From the NCBI RefSeq assembly GCF_000313755.1, contig NZ_AMZB01000118.1:89900-153899 (forward strand): DNA of 64,000 nt, in the 5' to 3' direction. Position 1 is the stretch's first letter. Every line of letters begins with the position of its first letter. Positions 21,717-30,005 of the stretch are shown here, piece by piece. The translations under genes and the position numbers were made by a program. A model generated the notes under the pieces. That model had not been told where the DNA came from and ran no database searches. It was given only the letters and a program-made list of their open reading frames with translations. The DNA comes from Pseudomonas nitroreducens TX1. Its GTDB lineage: Bacteria > Pseudomonadota > Gammaproteobacteria > Pseudomonadales > Pseudomonadaceae.

Positions 21717-21735
21717 GGCGTGGCGGGGGGACGAC
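21717..21735 (+). other. candidate cos site
   Basis: GGCGTGGCGGGGGGACGAC matches the 19-nt P2 cohesive end (GGCGAGGCGGGGAAAGCAC, recalled) at 14 of 19 positions, 11 of the first 12, in the same orientation and on the same side of the portal gene as in P2. A GC-rich GCGCGC run follows, also as in P2. Confidence 0.6.
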
Positions 21736-21778
21736 CGCGCGCGCCGGGTGCTGTCCGGGGCCGATTTTGGCGGATATA

Positions 21779-21794
21779 CTGTACCGATATACAG
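21779..21794. promoter_or_regulatory. LexA (SOS) box
   Basis: CTGTACCGATATACAG fits CTG-N10-CAG with the TATA-rich half, and symmetry extends outward (TACTGTA...TACAGTA). It overlaps a possible -10 TATACA at 21788 and lies 17 bp before the ATG of the next gene. Confidence 0.8.
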
Positions 21795-21810
21795 TACTTT
21801 TCAGCCTGCC

Positions 21811-22536
21811 ATGACACCCCCTCAACCCCCCGATCTGGCTTGCTGGTACCGCCGCCTGAACGACTCCAGCGAGCGCATGCGCAACCCTGACCGCTACCAC
21901 CAGGCTGTCACGGCAGCCGCGGCCGACCTGCTCGCCCGGCGCGTCATCAACCACCACGAGCACCAGGACATGGCCGACCTTGCCGACGCCGCACTCATGC
22001 ATGCCCGAGAAGAGCTGGCCACTCAGCTGTTCGAGCTGACGGCTATCTATGACGTGGTCGACCCATCCACCGCTGAGCTGGCAGGCTCGATCGTCACCGG
22101 CACCTACCTGTGCAGTGGGCGCGAGCTGCCAGGGTCCCGAACCTCGATCGAGGGAGTGGTCCGCTACAACAGCGCCGGCCAGCTCAGCATGGTCACAATG
22201 AGCAGTGACGACCTTGGGCCGATCAGAGGGCTGACGTGGACAACGAGGCAAGGTCGCGCTCTGAACCTGATGAAGGTTGCTCAGTACCACCAGGGGCGCA
22301 GCATCCCGTACCTGTGGGACCCTGACTCCTGCCGACTGGCCTTGGATCAGTTGCGCGCACTCCGCGAGGACGGCCAGGACCAGGCTTGTCGGGAGCTGCA
22401 GCGGGTGCTCGCCATCGCCCCGTTCGGCCTGTGCCCGAGCTGCTGCGATCGCTTCGACCTGGTCGATGACTGCGAAAGGTGCCTGGGCCGAGGCATCATC
22501 CGCCGTATCAGCTGCCGCTTGTCGCAAGACCAGTAA
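21811..22536 (+). CDS. prophage protein of unknown function under a LexA box, C-terminal zinc finger
   Basis: 241 residues, not recognised. The N-terminal two thirds is soluble and mixed (ADLLARRVINHHEHQD, YLCSGRELPGSRTSIEGVVR). The C-terminus has CPSCCDRFDLVDDCERCLGRGI, two CxxC pairs of which the second matches the DnaJ-type CxxCxGxG. Start taken at MTPPQPPDLACWYRR; no clear Shine-Dalgarno. It is the only gene between cos and the portal, a slot used for cargo (ctx in phiCTX) or near which the SOS-controlled antirepressor tum lies in phage 186. An antirepressor or a conversion factor are both possible. Confidence 0.7.
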   Translation: MTPPQPPDLACWYRRLNDSSERMRNPDRYHQAVTAAAADLLARRVINHHEHQDMADLADAALMHAREELATQLFELTAIYDVVDPSTAELAGSIVTGTYLCSGRELPGSRTSIEGVVRYNSAGQLSMVTMSSDDLGPIRGLTWTTRQGRALNLMKVAQYHQGRSIPYLWDPDSCRLALDQLRALREDGQDQACRELQRVLAIAPFGLCPSCCDRFDLVDDCERCLGRGIIRRISCRLSQDQ

Positions 22537-22643
22537 ATACGCGGCTTCCAGGCCGATTAAGCTGGCTTGGACTGACTAAAAATGGTATGTTTTGATGGGG
22601 CTTTTCATACTGGAGACAGGCAAAAATCCTTGCCTGCAGACGT

Positions 22644-22669
22644 AAAAAAGCCGCCTCGCAGGCGGCTTT
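22644..22669. terminator. terminator of the terminase-portal operon
   Basis: AAAGCCGCCT - CGC - AGGCGGCTTT; the minus-strand side continues into six T. Ends the portal transcript and also faces the 241-residue gene. P2 has a near-identical hairpin in the same place as recalled. Confidence 0.88.
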
Positions 22670-22680
22670 GATATGGCAGG

Positions 22681-23730
22681 TCAGCGCTTGCCCGGCGGCG
22701 GCGGCTCGACGTCCTTGAATCGAATCACTTCCTCCCCTGCCCATTCGTTCACCTGGCGCAACCGCGCCTGCATCGGCTCCAGTTCGTTGGTGGTCCACAC
22801 CTCCGACGCCTCCTTGATGGACCCGAAGCCCCCGGCGTTCTGCGGCACCACCCCCAGCAGCTGCGGATAGACACGCAACGCCGCGAGCTGGTCGTCGCGG
22901 CTGATGTTCTTGATCGCCCCAAAATCATCCTTGGCCGCCACCTCGCTGACCGGAATCAACTGGATGCCCTCCTTCTTGCCGTTGGGCGCGTAGACGAACA
23001 GGTTGCGGAAATTGCCCGGGCCCTTCGCGTTCTTCAGCGCGGTGCGCAGGTTGTCGATATCCGCCTGATCCTGGGCGGCGTCGGTCATGTAGAGGATGAA
23101 GCCGGCGTGACTGCCGTTGTTGTAGTACTTGCGGCGGAACAGCGTGGCCGATTCATTGAGCAGCGCGCTCTGCAGGGCGCAGAACCACTCCGGGATGCCA
23201 TACAGCTCCTGATTGACGTCCGCCTCGCGGAGCTGGAACACGCTTCCGGCCTCAAACTCATGCTCATCCTTCCAGCCCAGCACCTGGAAGAAGACGCCCT
23301 CTTCCACCCCACGGCGCATGTACTTGGCCAGCGGCGGCTGCAGAGCCAGCATGCCCTGCAGCCTGCTGCGCCGCCTCTCGAGGTAGCTGTTACCGAAGGT
23401 CAGCCAGTCCAGGCTGAACTGCTCGAACGCCGCCAAGCTCAGCAGGCGGTGCGGGATGAAGCTCTTCGCCAGCATGTTGCGCTTGAACATCAGCGCCGAC
23501 TGGACGTAAGGGCTCGACCGCATGCCCTTGGCCAAGCCGTACATCGACAAGGGCGGCTCATACCAGCGGCCATTGGACCAGCACTCCAGGTAATCGAGGA
23601 TGCCGCGGCTATCCAGCACCGGGGTCGGCTCACCAAAGGTGAAGGCCTCCATGGACGCCTGCGGCGATAGTACTTCGCCCTCGGCGACGGTCGATTGGGT
23701 AGCCAGTTCCTGGCGCGTTGCGGTGCTCAT
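22681..23730 (-). CDS. Q: phage portal protein (P2 gpQ family)
   Basis: 349 residues (P2 gpQ 344). Forms the dodecameric portal ring through which terminase pumps DNA. Family blocks such as YLECWSNGRWYEPPLSMYGLAK, LTFGNSYLERRRSRLQG, KYYNNGSHAGFILYMTD and QLLGVVPQNAGGFGSI are recognisable. On the minus strand downstream of the terminase ATPase, overlapping its stop by one base, exactly the P2 arrangement. Confidence 0.93.
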   Translation of the reverse strand: MSTATRQELATQSTVAEGEVLSPQASMEAFTFGEPTPVLDSRGILDYLECWSNGRWYEPPLSMYGLAKGMRSSPYVQSALMFKRNMLAKSFIPHRLLSLAAFEQFSLDWLTFGNSYLERRRSRLQGMLALQPPLAKYMRRGVEEGVFFQVLGWKDEHEFEAGSVFQLREADVNQELYGIPEWFCALQSALLNESATLFRRKYYNNGSHAGFILYMTDAAQDQADIDNLRTALKNAKGPGNFRNLFVYAPNGKKEGIQLIPVSEVAAKDDFGAIKNISRDDQLAALRVYPQLLGVVPQNAGGFGSIKEASEVWTTNELEPMQARLRQVNEWAGEEVIRFKDVEPPPPGKR

Positions 23731-25490
23731 CAGTAGCTCTCCATGAATCCGGTGTTGGCCTTGGTCTGGCCCTCAAGCGGTTCGTTGTGCAGGGCGTGGA
23801 ACAGGGCCCACGCCAGGTCGGCGTGGCCGGTGTTGTCGTTGCGACCGGCGGTATACGTGAACTGCCGCCCGCCAGCGGTCATGGTCTTGCGGATCGCCAT
23901 CAGCGACGACGCCAGGTCCGTCCAGCCAGCATCGAACTCAAGCCGGCCGTTCTTGATCACGTCCCAGGCTTTCATCACCAAGCGGACCTTCACTTCGGGG
24001 GAGTAGCTGAAGGTGGTCACGGCCGGGAAGAAGCTGCGCACCAGTTGGGCGACGCCAGTCCCCATCCCGGTGATGTCGATGCCGATATAGGTCACCCAGT
24101 AGCGCTCGGTGACCTTGCGGATGAACTGGGCTTGTGCGGCGAAATCCATCCCGCGGAACTGGTGCCGCTCGAGCACACGGAACTTGCCACCAGCCACCAT
24201 CGGCGGCGCCACCACTACCAGGCCGGCGCTATCGCCATTCTCAGCAGGGTCATAGCCGACCCAGACCTGGCGGTCGCCAAACGGGCGCAGGGCGTGCGGC
24301 TTGTAGTCCTCATTCCACTCGAGCCAGCTGTCGACCATGCCAGGCTGCAACATGGCCAGCGGGAAGATGCTCGCGCCGTCGTCGACGAACTCGCACATCA
24401 GCAGGTTCTGGAAGGCCTCGGCATCGTACTCATGGCGCAACTCTTCGAGGTCGAACAGGTCGCAGCCCCGAGCCTCTGCGTCCCGGATAGTCACGATCTG
24501 CCGCCACAGCTTGTCCTCGCAGAGCCTTCCCTGTGCCAGGGCGTCGTGGCTCACGTCGATCTTGATGTGCTGCGCTGTGGGTTTGCCGCGGTTGAATCGC
24601 TCCCCCGTCCAGAACGTGTACGCCTCATGCGCCATGCTCGAGGGCGTCGAGAAGTAGGTCCGGCGGTAGCGCTTCTGCATGGCCATGCCCGACGCGACCT
24701 TGTTCAGTTCCTTGAACTTGTAGGTCCAGAAGAATTCGTCGAAATAGAAATTTCCGTGGTAGCCCTGGGCCGTCCGGGCGTTGGTACCCAGGAAGTGCAG
24801 CTCGGCGCCGTTGGGCAGAATGATCGGGTCGCCGGTCAGGTCCACGCCAACCACGTCCCGGGCAAACGCCTGGATGTAGGCCTTGAAGATGTGCGCCTGG
24901 TTCTTCGACGCCGACAGGAAAATTTGATTGCGCCCAGTCACCAGGGCGTCGATCAGTGCCTCGCGGGCAAAGTAGAACGTGGCACCGATCTGGCGCGACT
25001 TGAGAATCACCCGCGTGCGCATCTCGCCAGCGCGGTACCAATCCTTCTGGTAGTCGAAACTCTCGTCGAGGAAGGCCTCGAGCAGCTTCTCGACCAGTTC
25101 CTCGTCGATGTCGTTTCGCTTGGGCTTGCGCTTGGGCGCCGCGTTGCGCTTCGCCAACTCGGGGTTCAGGTCAGTCTCACTGCCGCCGCCTTGGTAGCGC
25201 TGGATGCGTGCCTGACGCTCCAGTTGGCGATGCAACAGGTCGATTTCCTTGAAGTCGCCGCCGGTCTTCGCGTCCTTCAGGATCAACTGGACGAGACGGG
25301 CTTCCAGCGCCCCACCAATCCGTTCTACGCTGTCGGCCCGGTCCCAGCTGTCGCGATCCTTCCAGCTGTGAAGGGTCTTCTCCTTCTCGTCCAGGAAGTC
25401 GGCGATATCGCAGACACGCCAGCCCATCCAGTACAGGAATTTGGCCTGGCGGCGATTGTCTCGGACGGGAATTTCGGCGGTCACATTCAT
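23730..25490 (-). CDS. P: terminase large subunit, ATPase (P2 gpP family)
   Basis: 586 residues. N-terminal HTH-like segment (YWMGWRVCDIADFLDEKEKTLHSWK), Terminase_6 ATPase with a Walker A variant SRQIGAT and Walker B-like NFYFDEFFW, then a C-terminal nuclease domain with acidic residues (VGYDPAENGDSAGLVV, IGIDITGMGTG). Cuts concatemers at cos and drives packaging with the small subunit M. Divergent from the scaffold gene across a late-promoter region. Confidence 0.93.
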   Translation of the reverse strand: MNVTAEIPVRDNRRQAKFLYWMGWRVCDIADFLDEKEKTLHSWKDRDSWDRADSVERIGGALEARLVQLILKDAKTGGDFKEIDLLHRQLERQARIQRYQGGGSETDLNPELAKRNAAPKRKPKRNDIDEELVEKLLEAFLDESFDYQKDWYRAGEMRTRVILKSRQIGATFYFAREALIDALVTGRNQIFLSASKNQAHIFKAYIQAFARDVVGVDLTGDPIILPNGAELHFLGTNARTAQGYHGNFYFDEFFWTYKFKELNKVASGMAMQKRYRRTYFSTPSSMAHEAYTFWTGERFNRGKPTAQHIKIDVSHDALAQGRLCEDKLWRQIVTIRDAEARGCDLFDLEELRHEYDAEAFQNLLMCEFVDDGASIFPLAMLQPGMVDSWLEWNEDYKPHALRPFGDRQVWVGYDPAENGDSAGLVVVAPPMVAGGKFRVLERHQFRGMDFAAQAQFIRKVTERYWVTYIGIDITGMGTGVAQLVRSFFPAVTTFSYSPEVKVRLVMKAWDVIKNGRLEFDAGWTDLASSLMAIRKTMTAGGRQFTYTAGRNDNTGHADLAWALFHALHNEPLEGQTKANTGFMESY

Positions 25491-25535
25491 GGCGCCGATG
25501 CTGCCGCCCGCGCGCGAGCCTCCCTAGCCCCGCTT

Positions 25536-25558
25536 CCTGTAGCTCCGTCGCTTACAGG
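25536..25558. promoter_or_regulatory. late-operon palindrome 1 (candidate Ogr box), P-Q / O divergent region
   Basis: CCTGTAGC-TCCGTCG-CTTACAGG, 23 bp, dyad-symmetric TGT-N13-ACA. The same element recurs at 32642 and 37715, each at the head of a late operon. Here it could serve both the P-Q and O-to-S directions. P2 Ogr boxes are TGT-N12-ACA at about -55. Confidence 0.75.
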
Positions 25559-25641
25559 ACCGAGCCGTTGCCCGGCTAGCCCCACCTCCCGACCATGCCC
25601 TCAACGCCACGGCGACCGCCGCCACGCATTGAGGACAGCAC

Positions 25642-26493
25642 ATGTCGACCCCCGCCAAGAAATTCCGCTCCAACTGGTTCCGCGTTGCCGTCGAAGGCGC
25701 GACCTCGGACAAGCGCACCATCAAGCGCAGCTGGCTGGAGCAAGCCGCCAAGAACTTCGACCCGAAAACCTACGGCGCCCGCATCTGGCTGGAGCACTTC
25801 CGCAGCCTGCTTCCGGACAGCCCCTTCCGCGCCTACGGCGACGTCCTGGCGGTGAAGGCTGAAGAGGCCGAGGTCGACGGCCAGAAGAAGCTGGCCCTGT
25901 TCGTTCAGGTAGAGCCGACCCCCGACCTGGTCGCCATGAACAAGGCGAAGCAGAAAATCTACACCTCGATCGAGATCGACGATTCCTTCGCCGATACCGG
26001 CGAAGCCTACCTCGTCGGCCTGGCCGTCACCGACTCCCCGGCAAGCCTGGGCACTGACGTCCTCGCCTTCTCGGCTCAGAAGCCGGACGCCAGCCCCTTC
26101 AAGGATCGGCACTACTCCGAAACCTCGATGTTCTCTGAGTCCATCGAAGTGGACGGGCTCACCTTCGAGGAAGTGGAAGACCCGAAGACCGGCGTGGGCG
26201 CCAAGCTGCTCAGCAGCGTGAAGGCGTTGCTCAGTGGCAAACAGGCGCAGGCCGACGAGCAGTTCAGCCAGGTCGCCGAAGCGGTCCAGGCAGTGGCCGA
26301 GCATGTGAAGGACCTGCCGGAAAAGTTCGCCAGCCTGGAAGGCAAGCAGAGCGACCACGACGGCCAACTGACCAAGCTCAGCGCTGACCTGGACGAGCTG
26401 AAGCAAAAGCTCAGCCAGACCCCCGATACGACTCAGAGCAAGCGCCCCGTGGTAACCGGCGGCGAAAACAAGGTCGAGAAGACCGACTGCTGA
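25642..26493 (+). CDS. O: capsid scaffolding protein / prohead protease (P2 gpO family)
   Basis: 283 residues (P2 gpO 284). N-terminal serine protease with a D23-H52-S109 set spaced like the P2 triad (D19-H48-S107): TSDKR, RIWLEHF and KIYTSIEI. A helical C-terminal scaffold follows (HVKDLPEKFASLEGKQ, DLDELKQKLSQ). It directs capsid assembly, cleaves itself, the capsid protein and the portal. First gene rightward from the late promoter. Confidence 0.92.
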   Translation: MSTPAKKFRSNWFRVAVEGATSDKRTIKRSWLEQAAKNFDPKTYGARIWLEHFRSLLPDSPFRAYGDVLAVKAEEAEVDGQKKLALFVQVEPTPDLVAMNKAKQKIYTSIEIDDSFADTGEAYLVGLAVTDSPASLGTDVLAFSAQKPDASPFKDRHYSETSMFSESIEVDGLTFEEVEDPKTGVGAKLLSSVKALLSGKQAQADEQFSQVAEAVQAVAEHVKDLPEKFASLEGKQSDHDGQLTKLSADLDELKQKLSQTPDTTQSKRPVVTGGENKVEKTDC

Positions 26494-26529
26494 TTCACCA
26501 CGACCGCCCTATCGCTACGGAGTAGCCTC

Positions 26530-27543
26530 ATGCATAACGATACCCGCCGCCTGTTCAACGAATACCTCGGCGTGCTCGCCGCGCTGAACGGTGTAGACGA
26601 CGTCACCACCAAGTTCTCTGTCGACCCGACCGTCGCCCAGACCTTGGAAACCCGCATCCAGGAATCGAGCGGCTTCCTGCAGCAGATCAACGTGCTCGGC
26701 GTTACCGAGCAGTCCGGTGAGAAAGTCGGCCTCGGCGTTTCCGGCCCGATCGCCAGCACCACCGACACTACTGCTCAGGACCGTCAAACCCGCGACGTGA
26801 CCGTGCTCGACAACCTGGGCTATCTCTGCACCCAGACCAACTTCGACAGCCACATCACGTACAAGAAGCTGGATGCCTGGCGCAAGTTCAAGGACTTCCA
26901 GGCCCGCATTCGTGACGCGATCCTGCGCCGCCAGGCCCTGGACCGCATCATGATCGGCTGGAACGGCACCAGCCGTGCCGCCACCTCGAACATCGCCACC
27001 AACCCCCTGCTGCAGGATGTGAACATCGGCTGGCTGGAGAAGATGCGCCTCACCAACGCGGCGCGCGTGATGACCGAGGGTGATAAGGAAGCCGGCAAAA
27101 TCCTCATCGGCGCCACGGGCGACTTCAAGAACATCGACGCCCTGGTTTACGCCATGGTCAACGAACTCATTGAGCCCTGGTATCAGGAAGACTCTGAGCT
27201 GGTCGTCGTGTGTGGTCGCGAACTGCTGGCCGACAAGTACTTCCCGCTGGTCAACAAGGACCAGGCGCCCAGCGAGCAGTTGGCAGCCGATGTGGTCATG
27301 AGCCAGAAGCGCATCGGCGGCCTGCCTGCCGCTCGCGTTCCGTTCTTCCCTGCCAAGGGCCTGATGATCACCCGCCTCGACAACCTGTCGATCTACTGGC
27401 AGGAAGAGAGCCGCCGCCGCCAGATCGTGGACAACGCCAAGCGCGACCGCATCGAGAACTACGAGTCGTCCAACGATTCCTACGTGATCGAGGACCTCGG
27501 CTGCGCCGCGATGGCCGAGAACATCACTCTCCAGGTCGCGTGA
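26530..27543 (+). CDS. N: major capsid protein (P2 gpN family)
   Basis: 337 residues (P2 gpN 357 before cleavage). HK97-fold major capsid family; recognisable blocks are TRRLFNEYLGVLAALNGV, INVLGVTEQSGEKVGLGVSG, ALDRIMIGWNGTSRA and ENYESSNDSYVIEDLG. The N-terminal 30 or so residues should be removed by gpO. 36 bp after the scaffold gene with a good ribosome-binding site. Confidence 0.95.
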   Translation: MHNDTRRLFNEYLGVLAALNGVDDVTTKFSVDPTVAQTLETRIQESSGFLQQINVLGVTEQSGEKVGLGVSGPIASTTDTTAQDRQTRDVTVLDNLGYLCTQTNFDSHITYKKLDAWRKFKDFQARIRDAILRRQALDRIMIGWNGTSRAATSNIATNPLLQDVNIGWLEKMRLTNAARVMTEGDKEAGKILIGATGDFKNIDALVYAMVNELIEPWYQEDSELVVVCGRELLADKYFPLVNKDQAPSEQLAADVVMSQKRIGGLPAARVPFFPAKGLMITRLDNLSIYWQEESRRRQIVDNAKRDRIENYESSNDSYVIEDLGCAAMAENITLQVA

Positions 27544-27554
27544 GGTAAACCGCC

Positions 27555-28379
27555 ATGAACCTCTGCCGCCGCCATTACCAGCGCGTCACCGCCGCCCAAG
27601 CGGCGGCGGAGGTCGCTGGTCCAACCCAGACCATGGCAGGACTGACCGCCTACGAACTCCAGCTCGCCCAGCTCATCCATGACCGGGCCCGCCTGAAGGG
27701 CATTCAGTCCACCGAGGGCAAGATCGAGCTCAAGCGTCAGCTGCTCCCCGCCTATGCCCCCTACGTCGAGGGCGTGCTCTCGGCCGGGCAAGGCGCCCAG
27801 GACGAGGTGCTGGTCACCATCATGCTCTGGCGCATTGACGCCGGAGCGTTCACCGAAGGCCTGGATATCGCCGCCTACGTGTTCGCGCACGGCCTGGTGA
27901 TGCCGGATCGATTCAACCGCACCGTCGGCTGCCTCGTTGCAGAGGAAGTGGCCGAGAGCGCCATCAAGGCCCTGAAGGCAGGTCAACCGTTCGACATCGC
28001 CGTGCTGCTGCGCACCGCCGAACTCACAGCCGAGCAGGACATGCCCGACGAGGTTAAGGCCAAGCTCTTTCTCGCCCTCGGCCGAGCCACCTTGCACGGG
28101 CTGTCCGTCGAGGTTCCGGGCAAGCCAGGTCAGGTCGAAGAAGGCGTCGCTCTCCTGACGCGCGCCATCGAGCTGCATGACAAGTGCGGCGGCAAGAAGG
28201 ACCTCGAAGCTGCCGATCGGCTGCACAAGAAACTGGCCGACGCTGCTACGGCAGCTGCTCCGACTTCGACAGAGCCGCCGCCTTCCAGCGCCCCAACCGG
28301 GAACAAGCCCTCTGTGTCTCGGAAACCGTCCGGCAAGGGCACCCGAAAGACCCAACAGAATCTGCCCCGCAAGGGCTGA
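27555..28379 (+). CDS. M: terminase endonuclease / small subunit (P2 gpM family)
   Basis: 274 residues (P2 gpM 247). Family start NLCRRHYQRVTAAQAA and the block LLPAYAPYVEGVLSAGQGAQDEVLVTIMLWRIDAG are typical of P2 M, which together with gpP recognises and cuts cos. The last 40 residues are a Pro/Ser/Lys-rich tail (TEPPPSSAPTGNKPS) that looks disordered. Same operon as N. Confidence 0.92.
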   Translation: MNLCRRHYQRVTAAQAAAEVAGPTQTMAGLTAYELQLAQLIHDRARLKGIQSTEGKIELKRQLLPAYAPYVEGVLSAGQGAQDEVLVTIMLWRIDAGAFTEGLDIAAYVFAHGLVMPDRFNRTVGCLVAEEVAESAIKALKAGQPFDIAVLLRTAELTAEQDMPDEVKAKLFLALGRATLHGLSVEVPGKPGQVEEGVALLTRAIELHDKCGGKKDLEAADRLHKKLADAATAAAPTSTEPPPSSAPTGNKPSVSRKPSGKGTRKTQQNLPRKG

Positions 28380-28482
28380 CCGAGCGCCCCGCGCACCCAA
28401 GCCGGCTCGGGGCCGATCTGCCTGGTGACTCCTTCCAGCGCAGTGACGCCCCGACCACCGGCTACCCATTCAAGGCAGGACC

Positions 28483-28947
28483 ATGAGCGCATTCGTAGCC
28501 AGCGGCGACGCAACCAATGGCGTCACCATCAACAGCGACGAGTTCTGGCCAGGCATCGACCTGGACACGCTCCGCGACGACATGCGCATCGGCTCCGATG
28601 TCAGCAACGCCAAGCTTGAAACCGCCGTAGTAGCAGCCCTTCTCAACGTCAATCGCCAGCTGGTCGAGTGGCAGGGCATGCAGCAGGACCAGGGCTACAG
28701 CACCCTCAGCCAGGTCCCCGCGAAGAAGGTAAACGGCGAATCGGCCCTGGTGCTGCACTACCAGCGCGCCGTGCGCTGCGCCACCGCAGCCGAGCTGCTC
28801 GAGCGCTACCGCGGCTACGACGCCACCAACAACGGCAACCAGAACGCCGAAGAGCGCGCCCCGACCATCGACGAATACCGGCGCGATCTCGCCTGGGCAG
28901 TCAGTGACCTGGTCAATCGGCCGCGCTCAACCGTGGAGCTGATCTGA
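28483..28947 (+). CDS. L: head completion/stabilisation protein (P2 gpL family)
   Basis: 154 residues (P2 gpL 169). Recognisable head-completion blocks: FWPGIDLDTLRDDMRIGSDV and LHYQRAVRCATAAELLERYRGYDATNNG, which attaches to filled heads at the portal vertex. Good spacing after M (103 bp gap without another gene). Stop overlaps the next small ORF by one base. Confidence 0.92.
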   Translation: MSAFVASGDATNGVTINSDEFWPGIDLDTLRDDMRIGSDVSNAKLETAVVAALLNVNRQLVEWQGMQQDQGYSTLSQVPAKKVNGESALVLHYQRAVRCATAAELLERYRGYDATNNGNQNAEERAPTIDEYRRDLAWAVSDLVNRPRSTVELI

Positions 28948-29144
28948 TGGAAAAGCCCGAATACATCGACTGGAACGAAATCTCGCGCCGCGGCCTGCTC
29001 GAGCGCATCAACCGCGAAATCATGCACCCGCTTGGTTTGGCCGTCTGCCGTGTAATCGAGACGGGGCAGTCCCCGGGCGCCCTGGTATCCCCGGATGGCC
29101 CGTTCTGCTACCCGGAAGATCAGCAGAAGCACGAGGCCGAGTGA
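28947..29144 (+). CDS. small conserved phage protein between L and X
   Basis: 65 residues, MEKPEYIDWNEISRRGLLERINREI, acidic, no signal or membrane segment. Stop overlaps the ATG of X (TGATG). Its tight coupling at both ends shows it is a real gene of the late operon; no function can be assigned. Confidence 0.7.
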   Translation: MEKPEYIDWNEISRRGLLERINREIMHPLGLAVCRVIETGQSPGALVSPDGPFCYPEDQQKHEAE

Positions 29145-29356
29145 TGGCCGCCATCCTCCGCACGCAACAGCGCGACACCGTCGAAGCGCTCTGCTGGCGG
29201 TACTACGGCCGGACTGGGAACGTCACCGAGGCCGTCCTCGAGGCGAACCCGGGCTTGGCCGACTACGGCCCGATCCTCCCCCAGGGCATCGAAGTCACAA
29301 TGCCCGACGCCCAGAACACCGCCCCGACACAGCAGGTAGTGAACCTGTGGGATTGA
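29144..29356 (+). CDS. X: tail protein X (P2 gpX family)
   Basis: 70 residues (P2 gpX 67). Single LysM-like fold with the family pattern TVEALCWRYYGRTGNVTEAVLEANPGLADYGPILPQGIEV. Tail completion and hub-associated protein. The ATG at 29144, overlapping the previous stop, is preferred over the GTG three bases upstream. Confidence 0.92.
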   Translation: MAAILRTQQRDTVEALCWRYYGRTGNVTEAVLEANPGLADYGPILPQGIEVTMPDAQNTAPTQQVVNLWD

Positions 29357-29377
29357 CCAACAAGGGAAGTAGTAGAC

Positions 29378-29731
29378 ATGGCTGATCCAACCACCACTGC
29401 TGCTGGCGGTCTCCTGATGGGGCTGGGCCTTGGCGCCACCCTCCACGTCGACGGCTACGTGCTGTTCGGTGCCCTGCTCGGCGCCTGGATTACCACCAGC
29501 AGCCGCCACGACTTCAAAGTCTGGACGCGCATGTTTGCGCTGATCCTGCCCACCTGCGTCGGGTACCTCTCCGCCGGCCCGGCGCTCGCCCAGATTCCTT
29601 GGCTCACCACCCGCGAATTCGCCGCCCTGGTCTGCGCCGTGGTGGTCATCCCCCTGATCCTCAAGGCCGCAGCCTGGCTGGACAAACTCGACTTCGGCGA
29701 GATTCTGCGCCGCATTCGCGGAGGGAGCTGA
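29378..29731 (+). CDS. putative holin-like membrane protein
   Basis: 117 residues with three or four hydrophobic segments (GGLLMGLGLGATL, GYVLFGALLGAWIT, FALILPTCVGYLSA, LVCAVVVIPLILKAAA) and a charged C-terminus (ILRRIRGGS). It begins the lysis cassette, just before a second small membrane protein and the endolysin, so holin or antiholin are the likely roles. Which of the two membrane proteins is the holin cannot be told from sequence. Confidence 0.7.
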   Translation: MADPTTTAAGGLLMGLGLGATLHVDGYVLFGALLGAWITTSSRHDFKVWTRMFALILPTCVGYLSAGPALAQIPWLTTREFAALVCAVVVIPLILKAAAWLDKLDFGEILRRIRGGS

Positions 29732-29732
29732 C

Positions 29733-30005
29733 ATGTTCATGCTGATCATCCCGCTCATCACCGCCCTGGCCTACCTGGCCGGCGCAGCGCGCATCGCTTG
29801 CTTTCGCAGGGGGCCGGCACGCTATCGCCGCGGCATGTCGGTCGTCGCCAGCCTGCTGGGTGCGTCCATGGCCATCTGCGGCCTGGAAATCCTGTTCTAC
29901 CGCCCGCCGGTCAGCCTGTGGCACGGCATCACCGCGTGCCTGCTGTGCGTCCTTATTTTCCGTTCCCGCGGCAACGTCGCCGCCCTGCTGAGGCCCTCCA
30001 CATGA
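29733..30005 (+). CDS. phage holin, three-TM family
   Basis: 90 residues, three predicted helices (MFMLIIPLITALAYLAGAA, MSVVASLLGASMAICGLEIL, WHGITACLLCVLIF) with basic loops FRRGPARYRRG and FRSRGNVAALLR. The FRRGPARYRRGMS and RGNVAAL motifs resemble the putative 3TM holin family of Pseudomonas phages (formerly DUF754). Stop overlaps the endolysin start (ATGA), so the lysis pair is translationally coupled. Confidence 0.75.
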   Translation: MFMLIIPLITALAYLAGAARIACFRRGPARYRRGMSVVASLLGASMAICGLEILFYRPPVSLWHGITACLLCVLIFRSRGNVAALLRPST

